Counted from the stretch's first letter, positions 52,739 to 61,028 are shown. The stretch: 64,000 bases of DNA from Lichenicola sp964247735 (GCA_964247735.1 CAXTVS010000005.1:1-64000), one strand, 5' to 3'. Made by a program: numbers and translations. The notes: a model not told the origin generated them from the letters alone.

Positions 52739-53401
52739 ATGCCCAAGGCCGCCATCTTCGACATCGACGGCACGCTGGTCGACTCCGTCGACCTGCACGC
52801 GCTGTCCTGGCAGGAAGCGTTCGCCAGGTTCGGGCACGAGGTGTCGTTCGAGCGGGCGCGCAGCCAGATCGGCAAGGGCGGCGACCAGCTGCTGCCGGTG
52901 TTCCTGTCGGAGGCGGAGGTGGCGGACCACGGCGAGGCGATGGAGGCGTTCCGCGGCACGCTGTTCAAGTCGAAGTACCTGCCGATGGTGCGGCCGTTCT
53001 CGGCGGTGCCGGAGCTGCTGCGCCGGGTGCGCGAGGCAGGGCTGAAGGTGGCGGCGGCGTCGTCGGCGAAGAAGGAGGAGCTGGCGGTGTACCTGGAGAT
53101 CGCCGGGATCGCCGGGCTGGTGGACGTGTCCACCTCGTCGGAGGACGCGGAACAGTCCAAGCCGTCGCCCGACATCTTCCAGGTGGCGCTGAAGAAGCTC
53201 GGGCTGCCCGGCAGCGAGGCGGTGGCGATCGGCGACACGCCCTACGACGCGCAGGCGGCGGGCAAGGCCGGCATCGCGACCATCGGCATGCTGAGCGGCG
53301 GCTTCACCGAGGCGGACCTGCGGGCGGGCGGATGCGTCGCGGTGTATCCGGGTCCGGGGGCGCTGCTGGCGTGCTTCGAGGCGTCGCCGCTCGGAGGATA
53401 G
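52739..53401 (+). CDS. HAD-superfamily hydrolase (phosphoglycolate phosphatase/beta-phosphoglucomutase-like)
   Basis: A 220-residue cytoplasmic phosphatase with a C1-type helical cap. Motif I is AIFDIDGTLVDSVDLHALSW (nucleophile Asp9 and acid/base Asp11 of the mature numbering). Motif II is VAAASSAKK, motif III the Lys in QSKPSPDIFQ, and motif IV GDTPYDAQAA. Substrate is unknown; family members act on sugar phosphates and phosphoglycolate. The ATG at 52739 follows GAGG about 8 bases upstream; the frame is open upstream but carries no conserved residue. No operon partner; it is convergent with the epimerase gene. Confidence 0.88.
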   Translation: MPKAAIFDIDGTLVDSVDLHALSWQEAFARFGHEVSFERARSQIGKGGDQLLPVFLSEAEVADHGEAMEAFRGTLFKSKYLPMVRPFSAVPELLRRVREAGLKVAAASSAKKEELAVYLEIAGIAGLVDVSTSSEDAEQSKPSPDIFQVALKKLGLPGSEAVAIGDTPYDAQAAGKAGIATIGMLSGGFTEADLRAGGCVAVYPGPGALLACFEASPLGG

Positions 53402-53458
53402 GGTTCTGTCGCCGGAGGCCGGGCCCCGACCGCCGGACGGGCGGGGCGCCTACCGTCA

Positions 53459-54355
53459 TCAGGGGCGTTCGGGATAGCGCATCCGTTCCAGATCGGCGAT
53501 CAGTCCGGGACCGGTCGGGTGCCATCCGAGCCGTGCCTGCGTCTGCGCAGCCGAAGCCGGAAGGTCCAGGCCGGCGAACGCTCCGAGCCAGCCGAAGTGA
53601 CCGGCCGCGTCCTCCGTCGGGACGGACACCACCGGCACCTTCAGGCCGCGGCCGAGGACGGCCGCGATCTCGCGCACCGGGACGCCTTCCTCGGCGACCG
53701 CGTGATACAGGGCACCGGGTTCCTGCCTTTCCAGCACCAGCCTGTAGAGGCGGGCGACGTCGAGGACGTGCGCCGCGGGCCACCGGTTGCCGCCGTCGCC
53801 GACGTAGGCGGAGACACCCTTCTCGCGGGCGATGGCGACCAGGGGGGTGATGAGGCCCTGCTTGACCGTGTCGTGAACCTGGGGGAGGCGCACCACCGAC
53901 ACGTTGATGCCGGACTCCAGCATCGCCGCTCCCGCCAGTTCCGACGCGACGCGCGGGTTCGGGTGACCGGGGTTGAAGACGTCCTCGGTTGCGGGATGGC
54001 CCTGCCCGGCGCTTCCCATGCCGGTGCTGGAGGTGATGACCAGGGGCCGGCGGGATCCCGCCAGCGCGGCGGCAAGGGCCTCGATGGCGCGCCGGTCCTT
54101 CTCGCAGTTCACCACGAACCGGGAGAAGTCGTGGTCGAAGGCGGTGTGGATCACGCCATCCGAGCCGGCGGCCCCGGCGCGCAGGCTGTCCAGATCCTCG
54201 AGGTCGCCCCGGTGCACCTCGGCACCGGCGGCGGCGAGCGCCTGGGCTCCCGCCTCGGACCGGGTCAGGCCGAGGACCTGATGGCCCGCCTCGATCAGGT
54301 CCCGGACGATGGCCGAACCGATGAAGCCGGTCGCGCCGGTCAGGAATACGCGCAT
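53459..54355 (-). CDS. NAD-dependent epimerase/dehydratase family (extended SDR) protein
   Basis: A 298-residue extended-SDR protein. The N-terminal cofactor motif GATGFIGSAI (residues 7-16), an acidic residue after beta2 and a VRLPQVHDT segment are present. The classical YxxxK pair is not obvious where expected, as in atypical SDRs. Similar proteins in other bacteria act on small carbonyl or quinone substrates; the reaction here is unknown. It is divergent from an XRE/MmyB-type regulator across about 100 bases that contain an inverted repeat; such pairs are common, and the regulator probably represses this gene. Confidence 0.87.
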   Translation of the reverse strand: MRVFLTGATGFIGSAIVRDLIEAGHQVLGLTRSEAGAQALAAAGAEVHRGDLEDLDSLRAGAAGSDGVIHTAFDHDFSRFVVNCEKDRRAIEALAAALAGSRRPLVITSSTGMGSAGQGHPATEDVFNPGHPNPRVASELAGAAMLESGINVSVVRLPQVHDTVKQGLITPLVAIAREKGVSAYVGDGGNRWPAAHVLDVARLYRLVLERQEPGALYHAVAEEGVPVREIAAVLGRGLKVPVVSVPTEDAAGHFGWLGAFAGLDLPASAAQTQARLGWHPTGPGLIADLERMRYPERP

Positions 54356-54417
54356 GGAAGCCTCCGGAGGTCGTTCGGAGGCGGATGATCGGCCGGGTTT
54401 CCATCGGGTTAAAGTAG

Positions 54418-54442
54418 TGGTTCCATCATGGTGTAGGAACCA
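54418..54442. promoter_or_regulatory. Inverted repeat, candidate operator of the MmyB-type regulator
   Basis: TGGTTCC (54418-54424) and GGAACCA (54436-54442) are exact complements, 11 bases apart, in the 99-base gap between the divergent epimerase and regulator genes. The centre-to-centre distance of 18 bases would place two half-sites on roughly one face of the helix, as for a dimeric repressor. Confidence 0.5.
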
Positions 54443-54454
54443 ACAGGATCAACG

Positions 54455-55288
54455 ATGTCGGCCAGAACCGAGAACCTCCTGGGATCGTATCTGAGGGACC
54501 GGCGCTGCCGGCTCGATCCGGCCGCGTTCGGGTTCTCCGGGCGCAGGCGGACACCCGGGCTGCGCCGGGAGGAGGTCGCGCAGCGCTCCAACATCAGCCC
54601 GACCTGGTACACCTGGCTGGAGCAGGGGCGCGGCGGCGCCCCGTCGGCGGACGTGCTGAACCGGATCGCCGGTGGGCTGATGCTGACCGAGCCGGAGCGC
54701 GAGCACCTGTTCATGCTGGGGCTCGGGCGTCCCCCCGAGGTCCGCTACAAGGCCCCCGAGGGGGTCACGCCGCGGCTGCAACGCCTGCTGGACACGCTCG
54801 AGGTCAGTCCGGCCCTGATCAAGACCGCCACCTGGGAGGTGGTGGCCTGGAACCGTGCCGCCGCCGTGGTGCTGACGGATTACGGGACGCTTCCTCCGGG
54901 CCAGCGCAACATCCTCCGCCGCGTTTTCTGCGACCCGCGCGTCCGCGAGGCGCAGCACGACTGGGAAGGCCTGGCCCGGTTCGTGGTCGGCGCGTTCCGG
55001 GCGGACGCGGCACGCGCCGGCGCCGTGTCCGAGGTCGCCCAGCTGGTGGACGAGCTGTGCCGGGCGAGCCCGGAGTTCGAGGCGCTGTGGCGCGACAACG
55101 ACGTCCACGTCCACGGGGAGGGGGTCAAGCGCCTGCGGCATCCGGTCCTGGGCGCGATCGAGCTGGAATATTCCGCCTTCGCCGTGGACGGCCGGCCCGA
55201 TCTCGGCCTGGTCGTCTACAACCCGGTCACGCGCTCGGCCGCCGACCACATCCGCTCGCTCGTCAACGCGCGGCGGACGGCGTCGTGA
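54455..55288 (+). CDS. XRE-family regulator with MmyB-like ligand-binding domain
   Basis: A 277-residue transcription factor. The helix-turn-helix covers about residues 8-70 (LGSYLRDRRCRLDP, RRRTPGLRREEVAQRSNIS, WYTWLEQGRGGAPSADVLNR). The C-terminal PAS-like MmyB domain has ALIKTATWEVVAWNRAAAVV, NILRRVFCDPRVR and a late HPVLGAIELEYSAF. In Actinobacteria and Proteobacteria such proteins often control a divergent SDR gene, sometimes in response to fatty acids or a small carbonyl compound. The inverted repeat at 54418-54442 is the likely site. Start is at ATG 54455. Confidence 0.9.
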   Translation: MSARTENLLGSYLRDRRCRLDPAAFGFSGRRRTPGLRREEVAQRSNISPTWYTWLEQGRGGAPSADVLNRIAGGLMLTEPEREHLFMLGLGRPPEVRYKAPEGVTPRLQRLLDTLEVSPALIKTATWEVVAWNRAAAVVLTDYGTLPPGQRNILRRVFCDPRVREAQHDWEGLARFVVGAFRADAARAGAVSEVAQLVDELCRASPEFEALWRDNDVHVHGEGVKRLRHPVLGAIELEYSAFAVDGRPDLGLVVYNPVTRSAADHIRSLVNARRTAS

Positions 55289-55346
55289 CCCGGTGAAGGC
55301 TGCCGTGCCCGCGCCAGGCCGGCTGCCGGCATGGCGTCCCCGGATG

Positions 55347-55400
55347 CTACGGCAGCGGGTCGTCGCGCAGCTGCAGGATCACCAGCTTGTCGAGGGATCG
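55347..55400 (-). pseudogene. Decayed duplicate of the 3' end of the DUF885 gene
   Basis: Minus-strand reading ending at TAG 55347-55349 gives LDKLVILQLRDDPLP and a stop. It matches the DUF885 gene's LGKLMILHLRDD joined directly to that gene's own last residues RDDPLL. The bases between the two CGCGACGAC repeats (encoding RDD) are missing. A second match is AGGC-CTGCCGGCA just downstream of both stops (55317-55330 and 55417-55427), showing that about 100 bases of the gene end were duplicated in tandem and then lost their middle. Confidence 0.65.
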
Positions 55401-55440
55401 CCATGTCGTCCGGGGCAGGCTGCCGGCACCATCCTGACGG

Positions 55441-57168
55441 CTACAGCAGCGGGTCGTCGCGGCCGGTCAGCTCGCGTCGGATGACCTTGATCGGCACCAG
55501 GCCGGCGCCGAGCAGGGCGTCGTGGAAACGGGTCAGCGAGAAGGCGGCGCCCTCCTTGCGCTCCATGTCGTCGCGCAGGTGCAGGATCATCAGCTTGCCG
55601 AGCGTGTAGGCGAAGTAGCCCGGATCCTCGGTGCCGCGACGGGCCTCCTTGTAGGCGGAGTCCGGGGACTGGAAGCACTCGGTCCGCATCAGCTCGGTGG
55701 CCTTGGCCAGGGTCATGCTCCCGGTGTGCAGGCCGAACGCGTCGACCAGGCGGCAGTCGCGCAGCAGCGCGTCCTGCAGCTGCATCAGGCGGACCCGGGG
55801 ATCGCCGTTGCCGAAGCCCTGGTCGACCATCATCTGCTCGGCATAGTGCGCCCAGCCCTCGGTGGTGGCGTAGGACTGCGCCGCGCGGCGGACCAGCGAC
55901 CATTCGGGATGGGCGCGCAGGGTCAGACCCTGCACGAAGTGGCCGGGCATGGCCTCGTGCGCGGTGGTGATCTCCAGCTCCGGCCGGTTGAAGTCGGACA
56001 GCGCCTGCTCGGTCTGCTCGGGCGTGAACGAAGCACTCGGCGGGGTGATGTAGTAGAACGAGGTGAGCGCCCCGGGGCGCCGGGCGGTCTCGAACGGTCC
56101 CGGCCAGTCCATCGCCGCGGTGATCAGGGCGCGCTGGAACGGCGGCGTCAGGGTCACGGTGGGCAGGGTGGTGGCCGGCAGGGTGACGATGCGGTGGTCG
56201 ATCACGAAGCGCTGCAGCAGGCGGAGCTGGCTCGTGGCGGTGTCGAGCAGCTGGTCGGCGGGCGGATGGTCGTGGCGTACCAGCAGCAGGCTGTCGCCCG
56301 GATGGTCCTTGTCCAGCGCGCGCTCGGTGGCGAGGAAGGCGGCCTTGTCCCGGGCGAGCTGGGCGCGACCGGCGGCGAGGACGGCGTTGATCGGCAGGTC
56401 GACCAGGTCGGCGGCGAGCAGCCGGCTCATGATGTCCGGCCCCAGCACGAAGCTGCCGGTGGGCCGGGCGGCGGCGAGAAAGGCGTCGAAGGCGCGCATC
56501 GCGTCGAGCACGCCCCTGGTGGCGGCGGCGAGCTGCGCCTGCAGCGCAGGGTCGTGCACGTCCGCAAGCGCCGCCGGGACGTCGTGGCCGATGAAGCCGG
56601 TGCTGCCGGCGAGGTCCTCGCGGGCGATGTCGACGAACACCGGGGGGATGTCGGCGAGCTGGGCACGGGCCAGCCGGAGCATGGCAGGCACCGCCCGCTC
56701 GCGCGCGATCACGGCGCGCATGCGCTCCGGCAGCACGGCGTAGTCGCGGTCGATCAGGGAGTAGACGCCGTTGGTGGCGAGCGAGACGTAGACGTCCGGG
56801 TCGTGCACGGTCGGCTGGATGCGCTCGTTCTCCAGCAGCTCGCGGCCGATCTGCGCATCCAGCACCAGGGCGTCGTCGCGGTCGCGCTGCGGCAGGCCGG
56901 ACAGGTCGAGCCGGTGCAGCGCGTCGCGCTCGCGGTGCAGGCGGGCAGTCTGGACCGCGATGGCGGCGGCGGACACGTCGTCGAGCCGCGCGTCGCCGTC
57001 GTGCAGCCCGAGCTGCGTGGCGGCGACCGGCCCGGCGGCCCAGTCGGCCTGGTAGTGGGCGCGGGCTAGGTCGTCGAGCGGAGTCGCACGCGCGGCGCCG
57101 GCGCAGAAGGCGAGCACGGGCAGAACGACGGCAGCGCGGAACGGGATCCTGTGCATGCGCCGCAGCAT
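55441..57168 (-). CDS. DUF885 family exported protein (metallopeptidase-like)
   Basis: A 575-residue secreted protein. Signal peptide: RIPFRAAVVLPVLAFCAGA, ending near ARAT. The DUF885 signature includes the zinc-binding-like TTAHEAMPGHFVQGL (HExxxxH, residues about 402-412) and TEGWAHYAEQMMVDQGF, which together resemble a gluzincin-type metallopeptidase active site. Family members are thought to be peptidases or lipoproteins of the envelope, but no substrate is established. Two start codons are close together (57168 and 57156). A decayed copy of its 3' end lies just beyond its stop. It is downstream of infC, separated by paired hairpins. Confidence 0.87.
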   Translation of the reverse strand: MLRRMHRIPFRAAVVLPVLAFCAGAARATPLDDLARAHYQADWAAGPVAATQLGLHDGDARLDDVSAAAIAVQTARLHRERDALHRLDLSGLPQRDRDDALVLDAQIGRELLENERIQPTVHDPDVYVSLATNGVYSLIDRDYAVLPERMRAVIARERAVPAMLRLARAQLADIPPVFVDIAREDLAGSTGFIGHDVPAALADVHDPALQAQLAAATRGVLDAMRAFDAFLAAARPTGSFVLGPDIMSRLLAADLVDLPINAVLAAGRAQLARDKAAFLATERALDKDHPGDSLLLVRHDHPPADQLLDTATSQLRLLQRFVIDHRIVTLPATTLPTVTLTPPFQRALITAAMDWPGPFETARRPGALTSFYYITPPSASFTPEQTEQALSDFNRPELEITTAHEAMPGHFVQGLTLRAHPEWSLVRRAAQSYATTEGWAHYAEQMMVDQGFGNGDPRVRLMQLQDALLRDCRLVDAFGLHTGSMTLAKATELMRTECFQSPDSAYKEARRGTEDPGYFAYTLGKLMILHLRDDMERKEGAAFSLTRFHDALLGAGLVPIKVIRRELTGRDDPLL

Positions 57169-57205
57169 AACCGGAACAAAACGGACGCGAAACCAGCGGA
57201 GGGGG

Positions 57206-57238
57206 CGGCAGCCCCGCCCGGCCGCCGCGGGCCGGGCG
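57206..57238 (-). terminator. Tandem GC hairpins downstream of infC
   Basis: On the minus strand, 28 bases past the infC stop, a perfect nine-base-pair stem occupies CGCCCGGCC (57215-57223) and GGCCGGGCG (57230-57238) with a 6-base loop. A second small stem, GGGGC and GCCCC, adjoins it at about 57202-57216. There is no U-run, so termination would need help; it may instead stabilise the message end. Confidence 0.45.
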
Positions 57239-57265
57239 TTGCCGCCGGTCTGGAACCGGGCCTGC

Positions 57266-57802
57266 TCAGCGCGGGGACAGCACCATGATCATCTGGCGGT
57301 TCTCCATGCGCGGCATCTGCTCGACCTTGGCGCGTTCGTCCATGTCGCCGCGTATGCGCTCCAGCACCTTCACGCCGAGGTCCTGGTGCGCCATCTCGCG
57401 GCCGCGGAAGCGGAGCGTCACCTTCACCTTGTCGCCCTCCTCGATGAAGGACTTCATGGCGCGCATCTTCACCTGGTAGTCGTTCTCGTCGATGTTCGGA
57501 CGAACCTTGACTTCCTTGATCTCGATGACCTTCTGCTTCTTGCGCGCCTCGTTCTTCTTCTTCTGCTGCTCGTACTTGAACTTGCCGTAGTCGAGGATCT
57601 TGACCACCGGCGGCTCGGCGTTCGGGCTGATCTCCAGCAGGTCGAGGCCGACCGAGAAGGCGCGCTGCATGGCGTCGCGCGTGGTCATCACGCCCTGCAT
57701 CTCGCCCTCCTCGTCGATCAGGCGGACGGAGGGGACGCGGATCTCCTCGTTGACGCGTGGGCCGTCGCGGGTCGGCGCGGCTTGCATCGGGGGTCTGGCT
57801 AT
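57266..57802 (-). CDS. infC: Translation initiation factor IF-3 (probable ATA start)
   Basis: IF-3 binds the 30S subunit, keeps it free of 50S and checks start codons. Reading: IARPPMQAAPTRDGPRVNEE followed by IRVPSVRLIDEEGEMQGVM, the IF3-N domain. A lysine-rich linker (EQQKKKNEARKKQKVIEI) leads to IF3-C with KEVKVRPNIDENDYQVKMR and VKVTLRFRGREMAHQDLG. The ideal ribosome site AGGAG (57810-57814) lies seven bases from ATA (57800-57802), giving 178 residues with the common MARPP-like N-terminus. The first ATG (57785-57787) is 22 bases from that site, too far. IF-3 genes often use rare starts for self-regulation, so ATA is the preferred reading. Confidence 0.93.
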   Translation of the reverse strand: MARPPMQAAPTRDGPRVNEEIRVPSVRLIDEEGEMQGVMTTRDAMQRAFSVGLDLLEISPNAEPPVVKILDYGKFKYEQQKKKNEARKKQKVIEIKEVKVRPNIDENDYQVKMRAMKSFIEEGDKVKVTLRFRGREMAHQDLGVKVLERIRGDMDERAKVEQMPRMENRQMIMVLSPR

Positions 57803-57814
57803 CGGACTGCTCCT
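57800..57814 (-). promoter_or_regulatory. Strong Shine-Dalgarno and ATA initiation site of infC
   Basis: AGGAG (57810-57814, minus strand) and ATA (57800-57802) are seven bases apart. A rare initiator after a strong ribosome site is the known IF-3 autoregulation design: IF-3 rejects its own message when abundant. Confidence 0.6.
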
Positions 57815-57864
57815 GTTGCTGTGGACGGGATGTCGCGACCCGCATCGGGGGCGCAACGGTCATG

Positions 57865-57893
57865 CGAGAAGACTAGCACGTGAAGCTTGTCAA
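57865..57893 (-). promoter_or_regulatory. Probable infC promoter
   Basis: On the minus strand a perfect -35 hexamer TTGACA (57888-57893) is followed after 17 bases by TTCTCG (57865-57870), a poor -10. Transcription would begin about 55 bases before the ATA start, after the thrS stop. It would let infC be expressed apart from thrS. Confidence 0.4.
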
Positions 57894-57938
57894 GAGATGA
57901 AGCCCCACGCGCAACCCTGACTCGACGGCCGGGTGGGG

Positions 57939-59876
57939 TCAGGCGGCGCGCTTCAGATCGGGAGCGGTGGCTTCCAGCGCAAGGGCGGCGACCGCCTGGT
58001 CGAGGTCCAGCACCACCTGGTCGGCGCCGCCCAGCCGGCGCATCGCCACCGTGCGCGCGTCCGCCTCCTTGCGGCCGACCACCAGGATCACCGGGATGCG
58101 GGCCAGGCTGTGGGTGCGTATCTTGGCGTTGATCTTCTCGTTGGCGGTGTCGGCCTGCACGTGGAGGCCGCTGCCGCGCAGGGCGTCGGCCACCTCCAGC
58201 GCGTAGGGTTCGGCATCGGACACGATGGTGGCGACCACCACCTGCACCGGGGCGAGCCAGAGCGGGAAGCGGCCGGCGAACTGCTCGATCAGGATGCCGA
58301 GGAAGCGCTCGAACGAGCCCAGGATCGCGCGGTGCAGCATCACGGGGCGGTGGCGGGCGCTGTCCTCGCCGATGAAGGAGGCGTCCAGGCGCTCGGGCAG
58401 CACGGTGTCGACCTGCAGGGTGCCGCACTGCCAGTCGCGGCCGATCGCGTCGCGCAGCACGAACTCCAGCTTCGGGCCGTAGAACGCCCCCTCCCCCGGG
58501 TTCAGCTCGTACTCGACCCCGGCGAGCCGGCAGGCCTCGCGGAGCGCGGCCTCGGACTTGTCCCAGGAGGCGTCGTCGCCGGCGCGGTGGTCGGGGCGGT
58601 CGGCGAACTTCACCCGGAAGCCGTCGAAGCCGAGGTCGCGGTACACCTCGGCCAGCATGGCGACGAAGCGCGCGGTCTCGGGCGCGATCTGTTCTTCGGT
58701 GCAGAAGATGTGCGCGTCGTCCTGCACGAAGCCGCGCACGCGCATGATGCCGTGCAGCGCGCCGGACGGCTCGTAGCGGTGGCAGGCGCCGAACTCGGCC
58801 ATGCGCAGCGGCAGCTCGCGGTAGGAGCGCAGGCCGTGGCGGAAGATCTGCACGTGGCAGGGGCAGTTCATCGGCTTGAGCGCCAGCACGCGCCGCTCCT
58901 GCTCGTCCTCGACGGAGGCGATGAACATGTGCTCGCGGTAGTTCTCCCAGTGCCCGGAGGCTTCCCACAGCGCGCGGTCCACCAGCTGCGGGGTGCGCAC
59001 CTCCTGGTAGCCGTTGCGGTTCTGCACACGGCGCATGTACTCCTGCACCGTCGAGTACAGCCGCCAGCCCTTGGGATGCCAGAACACCTGGCCGGTGGCC
59101 TCCTCCTGGACGTGGAACAGGTCCATCTCGCGGCCGATGCGGCGGTGGTCGCGTCGCTCGGCCTCCTCAAGCTGGTGCAGGTGGGCGTCCAGCTCCTTCG
59201 CGTCGCGCCACGCGGTGCCGTAGATGCGGGTCAGCATCGGGTTGCGGTGGTCGCCGCGCCAGTACGCGCCGGCCACCTTCATCAGCTTGAACGCGGTGCC
59301 GACGTCGCCAGTGCCCCGCATGTGCGGGCCGCGGCACAGGTCGAGCCACTCGCCCTGGCGGTAGATCGAGATGGTCTCGGTGGGGGGCAGGTCGCGGATC
59401 AGCTCGGCCTTGTAGCGCTCGCCGCGTGCCTCGAAAAACGCGATGGCGTCGTCGCGCGGCCATTCCTCGCGCTGGAACGGGGCGTTGGCGGCGACGATCT
59501 CGCGCATGCGCGCCTCAATCGCCGGGAAGTCGTCGGGGGTGAACGGCTCGTTGCGGGCGAAGTCGTAGTAGAACCCGTTCTCGATCGCGGGGCCGATGGT
59601 GACCTGGGTGCCCGGGTAGAGCCCCTGCACGGCTTCCGCCAGCACGTGGGCGGCGTCGTGCCGGATCATGCCGAGTGCGGCCTCGTCGCGGCGGGTGACG
59701 AAGCGGAGCGCCGCGTCGTCGGCGATGACTGTGCCGAGGTCGACGAGGCGCCCGTCCAGCTCCATCGCCAGCGCCGCGCGGGCCAAGCCCGGCCCGATCG
59801 CCTCGGCCACCGCCGTGCCGGTCACCGGGCCGTCGTAACGGCGGACGGTTCCGTCTGGCAGGGTGATGGCGGGCAT
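57939..59876 (-). CDS. thrS: Threonyl-tRNA synthetase
   Basis: Charges tRNA-Thr and edits Ser-tRNA. The 645-residue product opens with the TGS domain (MPAITLPDGTVRRYDGPVTG). The editing domain follows, with HDAAHVLAEAVQGLYPGTQV and a distal CRGPHMRGTG. The class II catalytic core has YQEVRTPQLVDRALWEASGH, LKPMNCPCHVQIFRHGLRSY and YRELPLRMAEFGACHRYEPS, then GFVQDDAHIF. The anticodon-binding domain ends the chain (LWLAPVQVVVATIVSDA). The catalytic zinc Cys is in NCPCH. The ATG at 59874-59876 precedes the TGS domain; the frame is open upstream only as noise. infC lies 136 bases downstream, a common pairing. Confidence 0.97.
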   Translation of the reverse strand: MPAITLPDGTVRRYDGPVTGTAVAEAIGPGLARAALAMELDGRLVDLGTVIADDAALRFVTRRDEAALGMIRHDAAHVLAEAVQGLYPGTQVTIGPAIENGFYYDFARNEPFTPDDFPAIEARMREIVAANAPFQREEWPRDDAIAFFEARGERYKAELIRDLPPTETISIYRQGEWLDLCRGPHMRGTGDVGTAFKLMKVAGAYWRGDHRNPMLTRIYGTAWRDAKELDAHLHQLEEAERRDHRRIGREMDLFHVQEEATGQVFWHPKGWRLYSTVQEYMRRVQNRNGYQEVRTPQLVDRALWEASGHWENYREHMFIASVEDEQERRVLALKPMNCPCHVQIFRHGLRSYRELPLRMAEFGACHRYEPSGALHGIMRVRGFVQDDAHIFCTEEQIAPETARFVAMLAEVYRDLGFDGFRVKFADRPDHRAGDDASWDKSEAALREACRLAGVEYELNPGEGAFYGPKLEFVLRDAIGRDWQCGTLQVDTVLPERLDASFIGEDSARHRPVMLHRAILGSFERFLGILIEQFAGRFPLWLAPVQVVVATIVSDAEPYALEVADALRGSGLHVQADTANEKINAKIRTHSLARIPVILVVGRKEADARTVAMRRLGGADQVVLDLDQAVAALALEATAPDLKRAA

Positions 59877-59985
59877 GGAGGGGTCTCCGACGGGTCTCAC
59901 GAGGGGCAGACGTCCCGTATGACGGGAGGCAACGCGGGTCGCAACCCTCGCCCACTCGAAGACCGGGACGTTGCCGACGTGGAGC

Positions 59986-60534
59986 CTAGGAGCGGTCCAG
60001 CAGCGCCGGCAGGAGACACCTCGCCTGTTCCGTGGTGCCGGGACGCGCCATCTCCAGGATGGTGATCCCTTCCATGATCGAGAGTACCGCCACGGCGTTC
60101 GCCTCGCGATCCGGCGAAGGCAGCAGCCGCCCGACGATCCAGTCGAGCCAGGCCTTGACGGTCCCGTCCGCGACCTCACGGTAGGGCGCCTCGCCCCGGG
60201 CGGCGCGCACGATCACGTCGGTCCAGACGCGCATGAACGGTGCGGTGGCCGGATCGATGCCAGCCTGCATCATGTCGTGGAGGAACTTGCCCGCGCTTTC
60301 CGGCGCACCCGAGGCGGCCGCATCCTGGAGCACCGCCATCCGCCCTGAGATGCACGTGAGCACCGCGCGTACCAGCGCGTCCTTGGTTCCGAAATGGTAG
60401 AGCAGCATGCGCCCGCTGGTGGACAGGCGCGCTGCCAGCCCCCTGAGGGCGAGCGCGTCGAGGCCGTCCTCCAGCACGATCGTGGCGATCGCGTCGACCA
60501 GCTCGGCGCGCCGGGTGGTCTCGTTCGGCGGCAT
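59986..60534 (-). CDS. TetR/AcrR family transcriptional regulator
   Basis: A 182-residue repressor. The N-terminal helix-turn-helix is LVDAIATIVLEDGLDALALR, GLAARLSTSGRMLLYHFGTK and DALVRAVL (residues about 11-58). The C-terminal helical domain binds an unknown ligand. It diverges from a small membrane-protein gene across about 70 bases containing GTAAC-GGCT-GTTAC, a good half-site pair for a TetR dimer. Regulation of that gene is likely. Confidence 0.9.
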   Translation of the reverse strand: MPPNETTRRAELVDAIATIVLEDGLDALALRGLAARLSTSGRMLLYHFGTKDALVRAVLTCISGRMAVLQDAAASGAPESAGKFLHDMMQAGIDPATAPFMRVWTDVIVRAARGEAPYREVADGTVKAWLDWIVGRLLPSPDREANAVAVLSIMEGITILEMARPGTTEQARCLLPALLDRS

Positions 60535-60572
60535 CGCGGTTCCGTGTAGCAGGTGTCACGTGCTTCTGCTAT

Positions 60573-60586
60573 GTAACGGCTGTTAC
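60573..60586. promoter_or_regulatory. Inverted repeat, candidate TetR operator
   Basis: GTAAC (60573-60577) and GTTAC (60582-60586) flank GGCT in the short gap between the divergent TetR gene and the membrane-protein gene, 18 bases before the latter's ATG. Binding would overlap its ribosome site or promoter. Confidence 0.45.
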
Positions 60587-60603
60587 GCAAGAGGAGAGGT
60601 GAC

Positions 60604-60999
60604 ATGCTCGACATGCGACAATCGGCGGTCCTGGGCACTGCCGGCGCCGTGTTCTGGCTGGGCGACGTGGCCTGGATCCGGCTGGTGCCGGTGTTCATCA
60701 TCGACCCGCTCTGGGGCGATGTCGGCTTCCTGCTCAGCGTGCCCCTCGCCGTCCTGTGCGTGCGCGTCTGCCAGCGCCTGGCGGGTCTCGACGAGACGCA
60801 GCTCGTCCCCGGCGCGACGCTGCTGGTCGTGGTGGCGGCGCTGTTCCACGCAATGGCGCTGCGTTGGGCGCCCGCACTCTACGGCAGCGACCACGTCGGC
60901 CGCCTCGGCAGCGCGTGGCTGCTCTGGATCTACGGCCTGATCCTCGGCTCCGCTCTCATGCTCGGCGGAAGATCACGACGTGTGCCGGCCGGTGGTTAA
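60604..60999 (+). CDS. Small membrane protein under probable TetR control
   Basis: A 131-residue protein with four hydrophobic spans (AVLGTAGAVFWLGDVAWIRL; VGFLLSVPLAVLCVRVC; LVPGATLLVVVAALFHAMAL; SAWLLWIYGLILGSALML). I recognise no function, although the pattern is that of DUF5367-like small membrane proteins. A good ribosome site (GAGGAGAGG) precedes the ATG at 60604. Its divergence from a TetR regulator suggests ligand-induced expression. The alpha/beta hydrolase starts 29 bases downstream. Confidence 0.72.
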   Translation: MLDMRQSAVLGTAGAVFWLGDVAWIRLVPVFIIDPLWGDVGFLLSVPLAVLCVRVCQRLAGLDETQLVPGATLLVVVAALFHAMALRWAPALYGSDHVGRLGSAWLLWIYGLILGSALMLGGRSRRVPAGG

Positions 61000-61028
61000 G
61001 AAGCGCGCAGGGGGACCGGCATCCCTCG

